The notes below the pieces were generated by a model, which searched no databases, had not been told where the DNA came from, and saw only the letters and a list, made by a program, of their open reading frames with translations. Made by a program: the position numbers and the translations under genes. This document shows, one piece after another, positions 26,600-36,384 of a DNA stretch of 64,000 nt (positions within the stretch are counted from its first letter, which is position 1; each line of letters starts with the position of its first letter). The stretch spans positions 7,753,411 through 7,817,410 of the forward strand of contig NZ_CP054839.1 in assembly GCF_018141105.1 (NCBI RefSeq), read 5' to 3'. The DNA comes from Saccharopolyspora erythraea (lineage in GTDB: Bacteria > Actinomycetota > Actinomycetes > Mycobacteriales > Pseudonocardiaceae).

Positions 26600-26672
26600 C
26601 GGTTTTCTCGTGGTAGTGTTCAAGGCGTGAGCCCCGGGGCGCCTCTGCTTTGCATGCCACCCGGGGCATTTT
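26600..26672 (-). ncRNA. Candidate structured RNA upstream of the Abi_2/HEPN gene
   Basis: Read on the minus strand, GCCCCGGG (26667-26660) pairs perfectly with CCCGGGGC (26638-26631) around a 21-base loop containing a TGC-AAA-GCA mini-hairpin. Loop bases AGGCG (26644-26640) can pair with downstream CGCCT (26627-26623), and GTGG (26660-26657) can pair with CCAC (26613-26610), giving possible pseudoknots. An unpaired GAGAAAACC tract follows. This resembles the non-coding RNA described upstream of abiF genes. Ends and transcription are not determined; it could instead be a leader element of the gene. Confidence 0.6.
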
Positions 26673-26769
26673 GCTGCCGCTGAGGACTTCCTCCAGGACT
26701 GCCTCCGCCGGGCCTTTCGATCAGACTGTCGATCACCGAACGCAGTCGTCCAACTGCTCCGCGTATCGA

Positions 26770-27207
26770 TCACTCCTCGCGGAGCAGCCTCCGCAGGGCC
26801 GTCACCAGGGCTTCGGGATCGCGGGCCCATGCCAGCACGACGCGGTCGCCGGTGAGGCGCAGCGGCACCTCGCCGGTGCCCTTCGGCGCGGTCCAGCCGC
26901 CGCCGAGCACCCGGGCACCGACCGGGGCGCCGACATCGGTCGCCGCGGCGATCCGCTCGACCTCCAGCACCTCACGGCCGACCGCGAGGGTCGTGGGCGT
27001 GAGCCGCACCGAGCAGACCTTGCGCCTGCCGTACACCCACACGGTCGCCGCCGCGGCGAGGGCTCCCGCCAGCAGCAGCCAGGCGACCAGGTGTCTCGGT
27101 CCGGGCGTCAGCAGCTCGACCGCGATGCCCACGAGCGCGAAGACCGGGCCCCACAGCACGGGCCACCAGCTCGCGCCCCGTTCGGCGTAGAGGACGGGCT
27201 CAGTCAT
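26770..27207 (-). CDS. DUF3093 membrane protein
   Basis: About 145 residues from ATG 27207 (GTG 27213 is an alternative). It begins with the DUF3093 pattern YAERGASWWPVLWGPVFAL, has two adjacent N-terminal membrane helices, and a cytosolic beta-rich domain with VCSVRLTPTTLAVGREVLEV, GGGWTAPKGTGEVPLRL and WARDPEALVTALRRLL. DUF3093 proteins are actinobacterial and of unknown function, with a fold reminiscent of PH-like membrane proteins. The start overlaps the end of the upstream membrane protein gene, implying coupling. Confidence 0.8.
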   Translation of the reverse strand: MTEPVLYAERGASWWPVLWGPVFALVGIAVELLTPGPRHLVAWLLLAGALAAAATVWVYGRRKVCSVRLTPTTLAVGREVLEVERIAAATDVGAPVGARVLGGGWTAPKGTGEVPLRLTGDRVVLAWARDPEALVTALRRLLREE

Positions 27208-27631
27208 GCTCACCCGTCAGCCACTCGCCGCTGACCGGCCACCACAGCAGCACCAGCGCCGCCACCAGGCCGACGGCGAGCGGGAGGTTCGAGATTCCGG
27301 CGGACATCGTCACCACCAGGTGCAGCAGGCCGCACACCGTGAGCACGATGCGCGCCCACGGCCGCCGCTTGCGGATCAGCAGGGTCGTGGCGCAGTAAAC
27401 CAGCACGAAGAGCACCTGCACAGCGGTGTTGAGGGTCAGCAGCTCCCACGCCCGCTGCGCGGCGTGCTCCGGGACGACCGCACCCTGCCGGACGAGGCGA
27501 GCCGGCATCTCGGCGCGGTCGAGCCACATGCCGGCCACGCGCACGACGACGAGGGCGGCCACCACCCACCACAGCAGGATCGCCACCAGGAGCTGGCGCG
27601 GCGGGCCGTCGCGGTCGGGTGTGGTGTTCAT
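27200..27631 (-). CDS. Small multi-pass membrane protein (RxWARI type)
   Basis: A 143-residue protein from ATG 27631 with AGGAAG five bases upstream. It has four predicted helices, including LLVAILLWWVVAALVVVRV and VLFVLVYCATTLLI, and the loop motif [14 protein letters not shown] between helices 2 and 3. The same RxWARI loop occurs in the three paralogues to the right (27713-29590). It ends with GEWLTGEHD and overlaps the DUF3093 gene. No known function. Confidence 0.65.
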   Translation of the reverse strand: MNTTPDRDGPPRQLLVAILLWWVVAALVVVRVAGMWLDRAEMPARLVRQGAVVPEHAAQRAWELLTLNTAVQVLFVLVYCATTLLIRKRRPWARIVLTVCGLLHLVVTMSAGISNLPLAVGLVAALVLLWWPVSGEWLTGEHD

Positions 27632-27658
27632 GCCCACTTCCTAGCAGCGCCGAAAAGC

Positions 27659-27703
27659 GCAGGGGGCGCGGGTGGTTCCGCCGGAACCGTCCGCGCCCCC
27701 TGC
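27659..27703 (-). terminator. Compound hairpin terminator
   Basis: Perfect 13-bp arms (GCAGGGGGCGCGG and complement) enclose an inner GGTTCC-GCC-GGAACC hairpin. It lies nine bases beyond the stop at 27713 and upstream of the next gene's start, so it should separate the three-gene membrane protein run from the pair to the left. Confidence 0.7.
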
Positions 27704-27712
27704 TGCCGAGAC

Positions 27713-28384
27713 TCAGCCCCGGTGGTTCGCCGCCTGGAAGTACCAGTTCGACGGCTTGACGAACACCAGCGCGATGAAGGCCGCGCAGCCGATCAGACCG
27801 AGCGCGTTCGTGGCGTAGCTCATGGCCATGAGCCCGCCCGGCAGCTCGAAGCCCTCGCTCCCCGTCAGGTTGACCGGCCCGCTCACCAGTCCGGTGAGGC
27901 ACGCCACGGCCCAGATCGACGCGAGGACGGTCAGCGTGATGCGGGCCCAGTTGCGCCCGGCGCGCAGCTTGAACCCGAACGCGATCCAGAGCCCGGTCAG
28001 GATCAGGTAGAAGAAGATGAAGATCCCCATCACGATCATCATCGTGTAGCCGATGGCGTTGCGGAGCTCGTCCATGCCGTCCCCCTGCGGCATCGCCCCG
28101 CTGAGGGCCTGCATCGCCATGAGCATGACCACGGCGGTGAGGACGGTGAACAGCAGCGGGTTGACGATGGCGACCCAGAACGCGAGGTTGACCGTCTGGG
28201 GCCGCCGGACGCCCACGAGCTCGTGCGCGGGCACCTGCGGTGCCGCGTAGGGGCTCATCTGCCCGGGCCCGTAACCAGGTGCTCCCTGCACCGGGAAGCC
28301 GCCCGAAGGCGTCCCGTACTGCTGTCCCCCTTGCGGGTACTGCTGGTACCCGCCCTGCTGCCAAGGACCCTGTGGAGATGTCAC
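27713..28384 (-). CDS. Membrane protein of the tandem RNWARI array, Gln/Gly/Pro-rich N-terminus
   Basis: A 223-residue protein from GTG 28384. The first 65 residues are low-complexity Pro/Gly/Gln (QGGYQQYPQGGQQYG). Four helices follow, with RAGRNWARITLTVLASIWAV at the second to third loop, then an extracytoplasmic segment and VKPSNWYFQAANHRG at the C-terminus. The next paralogue has the closely related ending LTPSNQYFATAKHR. This is a duplicated actinobacterial family of unknown function. The disordered N-terminus could be an interaction tail. Confidence 0.65.
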   Translation of the reverse strand: MTSPQGPWQQGGYQQYPQGGQQYGTPSGGFPVQGAPGYGPGQMSPYAAPQVPAHELVGVRRPQTVNLAFWVAIVNPLLFTVLTAVVMLMAMQALSGAMPQGDGMDELRNAIGYTMMIVMGIFIFFYLILTGLWIAFGFKLRAGRNWARITLTVLASIWAVACLTGLVSGPVNLTGSEGFELPGGLMAMSYATNALGLIGCAAFIALVFVKPSNWYFQAANHRG

Positions 28385-28463
28385 AGCAGAGACAGTAGGA
28401 ACCGCGAGCGACGGTTGTCCACCGAATCGGCCACAACCGTTGCTCGTGCGACGACGCGGCCGG

Positions 28464-29000
28464 TCAGCGGTGCTTCGCGGTCGCGAAGTACTGGTTGGAG
28501 GGCGTCAGCCACGCGCACACGACCGTCGCGCCGACCGCCAGCATCTGCAGCAGCGCCAGCAGCATCGCGGTGGCACCACCGGTGGAGCCGCCCAGCAGCG
28601 CCGGGCCGGTCAGCGCGAACCAGGTGACGCCGACCGCGGTGATGACGATCCGCGCCCAGTTGCGCCCGCGCCGCATGAAGAACAGGAACATGATCCACAA
28701 CGCCGCCACGACCGCCATGAACACCATCGAGCCCACCACGAAGGCGGTGTAGATCGTGCGCGCCTCCTGCACCGACAGCTGCACTTCCGGCGACTGCGCC
28801 TCCCGCAGGATCATGCCGAGCTCGGCGTCGTCGATCGACAGGAACGACGCCAGCATCATCGCGAAACCGACGACCACGCTGGCGATGCCCATCCAGAACG
28901 ACAGCGTGACCGAGTCCGGCGGCCGCGCCACCGCCGACTCCCGGTCGGGCGGGGGCGGCGCCGAGTACGGCTGCTGCCAGGGCTGGTCCGGAGTAGTCAT
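28464..29000 (-). CDS. Membrane protein of the tandem RNWARI array
   Basis: A 178-residue protein from ATG 29000. It has a short Pro-rich N-terminus (TTPDQPWQQPYSAPPPPD), then four helices with [20 protein letters not shown] in the shared loop position and a C-terminal LTPSNQYFATAKHR. It is a paralogue of both neighbours. The open frame extends to 29507, but that part is antisense shadow of the next gene. Gaps of 79 and 32 bases to its neighbours suggest one transcript. Confidence 0.68.
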   Translation of the reverse strand: MTTPDQPWQQPYSAPPPPDRESAVARPPDSVTLSFWMGIASVVVGFAMMLASFLSIDDAELGMILREAQSPEVQLSVQEARTIYTAFVVGSMVFMAVVAALWIMFLFFMRRGRNWARIVITAVGVTWFALTGPALLGGSTGGATAMLLALLQMLAVGATVVCAWLTPSNQYFATAKHR

Positions 29001-29032
29001 ACCCCGACGGTAGGAACGCCGGACCGGCCCGT

Positions 29033-29590
29033 CTAAGGACGAACGACCTGCTTGGGGCCGCGTCCGCGCAGCTCGCGGAAGTACGCGTTGCACTCCGGGT
29101 GGAACATGAGCACGATCGCGGCCAGGTTCACGAACATGATCACGACCGAGAAGGCGATGTCCACGCCGGTGAACGTGCCGCCCGCCAGCCGGTTGACCAT
29201 GTCGAAACCGAGCGCGCCGATCAGCAGCAACAGCATCGCGGTGCCCAGCGCGTTTAGACCGCCGAGCACGGTCAGCACGATCCGCGCCCAGTTGCGGCCC
29301 TGGACCATCCGCGTCGACAGCATCACGTAGACCAGCAGGCTCAGCGCCGACATCATCAGCGAGGAGGCGATACCGCTGGTGACGGCGGAGTCGACCTGGT
29401 CCTGGCGCAGCTCCGGGGAGTGCTGCCGCAGGTCGGCGACCAGCGCCGAGCGGTCGCTGAGGCGGACGAAGGAGCCGGCGAAGCCGACCAGGACCCCCGC
29501 CACCCACAGCCGCCGCGCGAGCAGCAGCCAGCGCGGCGGGGTGGGGGTCTTCGGTTCGACCGGGCGGCCGAAGGCGTCGACCTGGCTCAC
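29033..29590 (-). CDS. Membrane protein of the tandem RNWARI array, coupled to hemB
   Basis: A 185-residue protein from GTG 29590, which overlaps the hemB TGA. The N-terminus is hydrophilic and followed by four helices, with [20 protein letters not shown] in the conserved loop and a C-terminal tail [16 protein letters not shown]. It is the first paralogue of the array after hemB. Coupling to hemB suggests shared expression but not necessarily a heme role. Confidence 0.68.
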   Translation of the reverse strand: MSQVDAFGRPVEPKTPTPPRWLLLARRLWVAGVLVGFAGSFVRLSDRSALVADLRQHSPELRQDQVDSAVTSGIASSLMMSALSLLVYVMLSTRMVQGRNWARIVLTVLGGLNALGTAMLLLLIGALGFDMVNRLAGGTFTGVDIAFSVVIMFVNLAAIVLMFHPECNAYFRELRGRGPKQVVRP

Positions 29591-30567
29591 CGGTCCGCCT
29601 TCAGCCAACGCGCGGCATCGACCGCCCAGTAGGTCAGGACGATGTCGGCTCCCGCGCGCCGGATGGAGGTCAGCGACTCCAGCACGGTGCGCTCCCGGTC
29701 CAGCCAGCCGTTGGCGACCGCGGCCTCGACCATCGAGTACTCCCCGGACACCTGGTAGGCCGCGACCGGCACGTCGGCGACACCCGCGATGTCGCGCAGC
29801 ACGTCCAGGTACGACATGGCGGGCTTGACCATGACCATGTCGGCGCCCTCCGCCAGGTCGAGGTCCACCTCGCGCAGCGCCTCCCGGCCGTTGGCCGGGT
29901 CCTGCTGGTAGGTCTTGCGGTCGCCCTTGAGCTGGGAGTCGACCGCGTCGCGGAACGGGCCGAAGAACGCCGACGCGTACTTCGCCGAGTAGGCGAGCAC
30001 GGCGGTGTCGGAGAAGCCGGTCGCGTCCAGCGACTCGCGAATGACCCCGACCTGGCCGTCCATCATCCCGCTGGGGCCCACGACGTCGGCGCCGGACTCG
30101 GCCTGCACCACCGCCATCTCGCCGTACACCTGCAGCGTCCGGTCGTTGTCGACCGCGCCGTCGGAGTCCAGCAGGCCGCAGTGGCCGTGGTCGGTGAACT
30201 CGTCCAGGCACAGGTCGGACATCAGCACGGTGTCGGAGCCGACCTCGGCGGACAGGTCGCGCAGTGCGACGTTGAGGATGCCGTCCGGGTCCGTGCCCGC
30301 CGAACCGACGGCGTCGCGCTCGGCGGGCACGCCGAACAGCATCAGCCCGCCCACTCCGGCCGACACCGCCTCGACGGCGGCCTTGCGCAGCGAGTCCCGG
30401 CTGTGCTGCACCACGCCGGGCATGGACCGGATCGGCATCGGCTCGGTGATGCCCTCCCGCACGAACATCGGCAGCACGAGCTGCCTGGGTTCCACGGAGG
30501 TCTCCGAGACCAGGCGGCGGACGGCGGCGTTCTTGCGAAGGCGACGCGGACGGTGCGACGGGTACAT
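29587..30567 (-). CDS. hemB: Delta-aminolevulinic acid dehydratase (porphobilinogen synthase) HemB
   Basis: Condenses two 5-aminolevulinates to porphobilinogen. It has 326 residues from ATG 30567. The two Schiff-base Lys regions are [19 protein letters not shown] and [14 protein letters not shown]. The metal region [14 protein letters not shown] retains two of the three zinc-binding Cys found in animal enzymes, with Asp at the middle position, as in other actinobacteria. The open frame continues upstream without a stop for over 300 codons through non-coding repeats, so the conserved length fixes the start. It is separated from cobA/hemD by the 1-kb repeat block. Confidence 0.95.
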   Translation of the reverse strand: MYPSHRPRRLRKNAAVRRLVSETSVEPRQLVLPMFVREGITEPMPIRSMPGVVQHSRDSLRKAAVEAVSAGVGGLMLFGVPAERDAVGSAGTDPDGILNVALRDLSAEVGSDTVLMSDLCLDEFTDHGHCGLLDSDGAVDNDRTLQVYGEMAVVQAESGADVVGPSGMMDGQVGVIRESLDATGFSDTAVLAYSAKYASAFFGPFRDAVDSQLKGDRKTYQQDPANGREALREVDLDLAEGADMVMVKPAMSYLDVLRDIAGVADVPVAAYQVSGEYSMVEAAVANGWLDRERTVLESLTSIRRAGADIVLTYWAVDAARWLKADR

Positions 30568-31205
30568 GGGCTTCCTCGCGAACTGCTCGTCTTCAGGTTG
30601 GTCCTCCGCCCGGAGGGACCGGCCGCGCGGGCCGGTCCCTCCGGGCGGAGGACTGCATCCGCCGGAGGCGGATGGAGGTCGGGCCGGGACGCGCCGGGGG
30701 CGCACCGGCGGATCCCGCGGTCCATCATCCGCCCGGGGGCGGATGGGGGTCGGACCCGGGTCCGGACAGACGCGGCAGCGTCTGTCCGGGCGGGCCGGGA
30801 GGGCTCGGTCCGGCGGTGGATCACGGCCTGGTCCGCCGGGCGCGCCGGACAGACGCGGCAGCGTCGGTCCGCAGGCGGAGCGGAGCGGAGCCGTCTGGCG
30901 TCCGCCGGAGGCGGAGCCGCGGGCTCGCGGCGGTCCGCAGGCTGCGGCGGAGCCGCAGCCTGCGGACAGACGCGGCAGCGTCGGTCCGCAGGCGGAGCGG
31001 AGCCGCGGACGCGGCTTGGCCTCCGGCCGCGGAGCGGAACACGGGGTCGACCTACTGGGGGCGGCGGTCGGCCTTTCCGACACGCCGGGGAGTGTCTGAG
31101 GGCGTCGTCCCGGCCCCGGAGGGGCCAAGGCGAAGCCTCGCCCCGTCCGGCACACCGGGGAGTGTCCGAGCCATACCCCGTCCCCGGACTCCGGACTCCG
31201 GTGAG
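30568..31205. repeat. Hairpin-rich non-coding block upstream of hemB
   Basis: No gene is supported here. Strong inverted repeats include arms at 30601-30624/30630-30653 (24 bp perfect), 30656-30663/30667-30674, 30726-30734/30737-30745, 30762-30773/30778-30789 (CCGGACAGACGC, 12 bp, four-base loop) and 30933-30948/30952-30967 (GTCCGCAGGCTGCGGC, 16 bp, three-base loop). A 39-bp direct repeat containing GGACAGACGCGGCAGCGT starts at 30847 and 30964. Two degenerate copies of the 68-bp tandem unit seem to lie at about 31080 and 31150. The block could act as attenuator, terminator series or recombination relic. Confidence 0.8.
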
Positions 31206-31530
31206 CCGAGGCTGGACCCCGACCCACCCGACACGCCGGAAAGGCGCACGAGCCGACATCCCGGCCCGGCGGGCCGAGGCTGGACCCCGACCCACCCGAC
31301 ACGCCGGAAAGGCGCACGAGCCGACATCCCGGCCCGGCGGGCCGAGGCTGGACCCCGACCCACCCGACACGCCGGAAAGGCGCACGAGCCGACATCCCGG
31401 CCCGGCGGGCCGAGGCTGGACCCCGACCCACCCGACACGCCGGAAAGGCGCACGAGCCGACATCCCGGCCCGGCGGGCCGAGGCTGGACCCCGACCCACC
31501 CGACACGCCGGAAAGGTGCACGAGGCGTCA
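31206..31530. repeat. 68-bp tandem repeat, four identical copies plus a partial fifth
   Basis: Unit boundaries at 31206, 31274, 31342, 31410 and 31478. Copies one to four are identical over all 68 bases; the fifth matches for about 45 bases and then diverges. The period is not a multiple of three, so successive copies shift reading frame, arguing against a coding repeat. No spacers exist, so it is not a CRISPR array. It is a minisatellite-like element between cobA/hemD and hemB. Confidence 0.92.
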
Positions 31531-31549
31531 TCCGCCCTGCGGGCGGATG
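31529..31549. other. Small hairpin between the tandem repeat and the terminator
   Basis: CATCCGCCC and GGGCGGATG form a 9-bp stem with a three-base loop, immediately followed by a GGTGC-TTC-GCACC hairpin at 31549-31561. The CATCCGCCC stem recurs at 30726, so the hairpin family flanks the tandem array on both sides. Confidence 0.6.
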
Positions 31550-31562
31550 GTGCTTCGCACCA

Positions 31563-31588
31563 CTTGAGGCCCCATCGGGGGCCTCAAG
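31563..31588 (-). terminator. Hairpin terminator after cobA/hemD
   Basis: CTTGAGGCCCC and its exact complement form an 11-bp stem around ATCG, 13 bases beyond the cobA/hemD stop. It probably ends the rex-hemACD transcript before the repeat block. Confidence 0.7.
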
Positions 31589-31601
31589 CCCACCTGGAGC
31601 G

Positions 31602-33134
31602 TCAAGACCTCCGGGCCCGCTTGGCCTTCTTCGGGGGTGGGAGGGCGCCTTCGGCGCGGAGGCGGGCGGCGTGCTCGGCGAGGGCGTCGACCAGGACCGG
31701 GATCTGCGGGACCTCCGGCTGGACGTCGACGCGCAGGCCGAACTCCTTGGCCGTCTCCGCCGTGCTCGGGCCGATGCAGGCCACCAGGGTCCGCGCGTGC
31801 GGCTTGCCCGCGATGCCGACCAGGTTGCGCACGGTCGAGGCCGAGGTGAAGCAGACCGCGTCGAACCCACCGGTCTTGATCATCTCGCGGGTCTCGGCGG
31901 GCGGCGGCGCCGCCCGCACCGTGCGGTAGGCCGTCACGTCGTCGATCTCCCAACCGCGCTCCCGCAGACCGGCCGCCAGCGTCTCGGTGGCGATGTCGGC
32001 GCGCGGCAGCAGAACCCGGTCCACCGGGTCCAGGATGTCGTCGTGCGGCGGGAAGTCCTGCAGCAGGCCCTCGCTGGACTGCTCCCCGGAGGGCACCAGC
32101 TCGGGGTTGATGCCGAAGGAGCGGACCTTCTCCGCGGTGGCCTCACCGACGCAGGCGATCTTGACGCCGGAGAAGGCGCGGGCGTCCAGCCCGAACTCCC
32201 GGAACTTCTCCCACACCGCGCGAACGGCGTTGGTCGAGGTGAACACCACCCACTGGTAGCGGCCGTCGACCAGGCCCTTGACCGCGCGCTCCATCTGCGC
32301 GGGGCTGCGCGGCGGCTCCACCGAGATCGTCGGGACCTCGTGCGAGACGGCGCCGTGCGACCAGAGCCGCTCGCTCATCGAGCCGGCCTGCTCCTTGGTG
32401 CGGGGCACCAGGACCTTCCAGCCGTACAGCGCGCGGGACTCCCACCACGACAGGCCATGGCGCTCGGACACCACGTCGCCGATGGTCACCACGAGCTGCC
32501 CCTGCAGCTCACCGGCGTCGGCGGCCAGCGAGGCCAGCGTGGTGTCGATGGTGCGCTGCTGGACCGTGGTGCCCGACGCGGTCACCGCGACCGGGGTCTG
32601 CGCGGCCTTGCCGTGCTCGACCAGCGCGGAGGCCGCCTCGGCCAGGTGGCTGCCCGCGGTGTGCAGCACCAGCGCGCCCGGCACCTTGGCCAGCGAGGCC
32701 CAGTCGACGTCGCCGCGGACATCTACCTCGGCGTGCACCGCGCCCAGCGCGACACCCGCGTAGGCGGGCACGGCGGAGCCTGCGGGAACGCCGGGAACGA
32801 TGTCGAAGGCGACGTCGGTCTTGGCGACCGCCTGCACCTCGCGCACCACCGCGTCGGCGGTCAGCGGGTCGCCGGCGACCAGCCGGACCACGGGGCGGCC
32901 GGTCTTGGCCTCGTTGGCCAGGTCCAGCGCCACGTCGGCCGGGTCGCCCACCGCGGGGCGCACCTCGGCTCCCTCGGCGGCCATCCCGACGATGTCGGCG
33001 GGTACGTCCGGATCGGTGACCACCAGCGATGCGTTGGTGATCACATGCCTGGCCCGGACGGTGAGCAGTCCAGCATCACCGGGGCCTGAGCCCACGAAAG
33101 CAATCCGTCCGGGGGTCTTACGTGCTCGGGTCAT
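31602..33134 (-). CDS. hemD: Bifunctional uroporphyrinogen-III C-methyltransferase/uroporphyrinogen-III synthase
   Basis: A 510-residue fusion. The N-terminal half is CobA-like: RIAFVGSGPGDAGLLTVRA, VRLVAGDPL, and GVPAGSAVPAYAGV, a variant of the usual GITSA region. The C-terminal half is HemD: LYGWKVLVPRTKEQAGSMSE, WVVFTSTNAVRAVW, IACVGEATAEKV and VCFTSASTVRNLVG. It provides both uroporphyrinogen III and possibly precorrin-2 for siroheme or cobalamin. ATG 33134 has GGGGAG upstream; ATG 33149 is an alternative. It follows hemC within 20 bases, in the rex-hemACD operon. The basic tail ends PKKAKRARRS. Confidence 0.92.
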   Translation of the reverse strand: MTRARKTPGRIAFVGSGPGDAGLLTVRARHVITNASLVVTDPDVPADIVGMAAEGAEVRPAVGDPADVALDLANEAKTGRPVVRLVAGDPLTADAVVREVQAVAKTDVAFDIVPGVPAGSAVPAYAGVALGAVHAEVDVRGDVDWASLAKVPGALVLHTAGSHLAEAASALVEHGKAAQTPVAVTASGTTVQQRTIDTTLASLAADAGELQGQLVVTIGDVVSERHGLSWWESRALYGWKVLVPRTKEQAGSMSERLWSHGAVSHEVPTISVEPPRSPAQMERAVKGLVDGRYQWVVFTSTNAVRAVWEKFREFGLDARAFSGVKIACVGEATAEKVRSFGINPELVPSGEQSSEGLLQDFPPHDDILDPVDRVLLPRADIATETLAAGLRERGWEIDDVTAYRTVRAAPPPAETREMIKTGGFDAVCFTSASTVRNLVGIAGKPHARTLVACIGPSTAETAKEFGLRVDVQPEVPQIPVLVDALAEHAARLRAEGALPPPKKAKRARRS

Positions 33135-33152
33135 CAGGGCACTCCCCATCAA

Positions 33153-34096
33153 CTACTGCCCAGGGCCGCTGAGCAGGGCGGCCCTGGCATCGAGCAGCTG
33201 GGCGGCCAGTTCACGGCCCAGCTGCTCAGCGGCGGTCGTCTCACCAGTGACGGAGGCACGCAGCAGGTCGACACGCCCGGAAGCGTCGTCGACAGCCACC
33301 ACCCCGCGCACGAACAGCCGCTGCGCCACGCGGCCGTCTGCGTCGAGGTCCTCCACCACTTCGGCCAGCGCGCCGACAGGCGCACTACAGCCCGCTTCGA
33401 GCGCGGCCAGCATGGCGCGCTCGGCGGCCACCGCGACGCGGCTGGCCTGATCGTCCAAAACGGACTGCAGCAGGTGCTCGGTGTCCACGTCGTCGACGCG
33501 GCATTCCACTGCCAGCGCGCCCTGAGCGGGCGCGGGCAGCATCTGCAGTGGATCGAGCGTTTCCGTGATCCCGGCGAGCCGGCCCACTCGGGCCAGGCCG
33601 GCGCGGGCGAGCACGACGGCGTCCAGCTCGCCGTCGGTCACCTTGCGCATCCGGGTGTCCACGTTGCCGCGGATGTCGCGCACCTCCAGCCCGAGGCCGA
33701 GGGCCTTGAGCTGGCCTGCGCGACGCGGCGAACCGGTGCCCACGACGGAGCCCGGGGGTAGTTCACCGAGCGTCAGACCGTCCCGGGCCACCAGCGCGTC
33801 CCGGGGGTCCTCGCGAACCGGAACGGCGGCAAGCGAGAGCCGCGGGTCCGGTGCGGTCGGCAAGTCCTTGTAGGAGTGCACCGCGACGTCGACCTCACCG
33901 TCGGCGAGGGCTTCGCGCAGCGCGGAGGTGAACACGCCCACCCCGATCTCGGCGATCGGCGCCATGGACAGGTCCCCCGGCGTGCTCACGGTCACCAGCT
34001 CCGTGCGGTAGCCGGCGTTCTCCAGCGCCTCGGCCACCCAGGAGGTCTGCGCCATCGCCAGCGCGCTGCCCCGGGTACCGATGCGGAGGGTCTTGT

Positions 34097-34100
<4 letters not shown>
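33153..34100 (-). CDS. hemC: Porphobilinogen deaminase (hydroxymethylbilane synthase) HemC
   Basis: Builds linear hydroxymethylbilane from four porphobilinogens. It has 315 residues. The N-terminus [20 protein letters not shown] is diagnostic, and the dipyrromethane-cofactor Cys lies in [12 protein letters not shown] near residue 237. The catalytic Asp region is [20 protein letters not shown]. The start appears to be TTG at 34100, overlapping the hemA TGA, so it depends on translational coupling; no in-frame ATG lies nearby. Confidence 0.95.
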
Positions 34101-35499
<1,399 letters not shown>

Positions 35500-35503
<4 letters not shown>

Positions 35504-36384
35504 GGCCGAACCACCATCCCGTTCATCGGGTCGATCTCGTTGCCCACCGCACGGCCGGAGGGCGCGCCGTCCGGTGCCGCGCCGTCCGGGGACGGGGCAC
35601 CGATGCCGGCACCGTCGACCGCGGCCGCTTCCTGCTGCCTGCGGGCGACGTGGAAGGAAAGAATCTGCATCTCCACCGCCAGGTCCACCTTGCGCACCTC
35701 GACCTCCTCGGGGACCTGGAGGACGACGGGCGCGAAATTCAGGATGCACGCAACGCCTCCGGCGACCAAACGGTCGCAGACCTCCTGCGCCCCCTGCACC
35801 GGAGTGGCGATCACGCCTATCGTCACCTCGCGCTCGGAGCACACCTCGACGATGTCGTCGATGTGGCTGACCGGGATGCCTCCGACCGGGACGCCCACCA
35901 GATCGGGGTCGAGATCGAAGAGCGCGGAGACCGGGAAACCCCGGCTCGGGAAGCCGCCGTAGTTGGCCAGGGCGTGACCAAGATTACCGATCCCGACCAC
36001 CGCGACGCTGTGCTTGCGGGTCAGTCCGAGCGTGCGCTCGATCTGGCCGACGAGCACCGAGACCTCGTAGCCGACGCCCCGGGTGCCGTAGGAGCCGATG
36101 TAGGACAGGTCCTTGCGGAGCTTGGCCGAGTTGACCCCGGCCGCGGCGGCCAGCTCCTCGCTGGACACCGTGCTGACGCCCTGCTCGCCCAGACCCGACA
36201 ACGCGCGCAGGTACACCGCGAGCCGCGCCACCGCCGCCTCCGGGATGGCCCGGGCCCGCTCCCGCGCCGCGGGCACCTCGATCGCCGCCTCCGGCGGCCG
36301 GTTCGACGACTGGCCGGGCCGCGACGGACCGTCGGCCGCGGCCTGTCCGTCGCCGTCCTGCACGCCCTCTCCGTGGGCCGTCAC
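35500..36384 (-). CDS. rex: Redox-sensing transcriptional repressor Rex
   Basis: A 294-residue NADH-responsive repressor. After a variable, Pro-rich N-terminus comes a winged helix ([20 protein letters not shown], then [36 protein letters not shown]). A Rossmann domain follows with [19 protein letters not shown] near residue 130 and FDLDPDLVG as the ribose-binding Asp region. The C-terminal helix FHVARRQQ allows domain swapping. The GTG start at 36384 has GGGAG upstream. It is first in rex-hemA-hemC-cobA/hemD and has a Rex operator about 260 bases upstream, so it is probably autoregulated. Confidence 0.96.

Noticed and set aside
30568-31521. N-terminal extension of hemB through the repeat block (open frame of about 318 extra codons)
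   Set aside because: HemB has a conserved length and start region at ATG 30567. The extension is Arg/Pro/Gly-rich, contains the 68-bp repeat shifting frame between copies, and reflects lack of stops in high-G+C DNA.
31206-31530. CRISPR array
   Set aside because: The units are directly adjacent without spacers, and no cas genes are nearby.
30181-33089. Very long plus-strand open frames of about 580-800 codons opposite hemB and cobA/hemD
   Set aside because: They lie antisense to well-supported heme genes and encode low-complexity Arg/Gly/His-rich sequence typical of antisense frames at high G+C.
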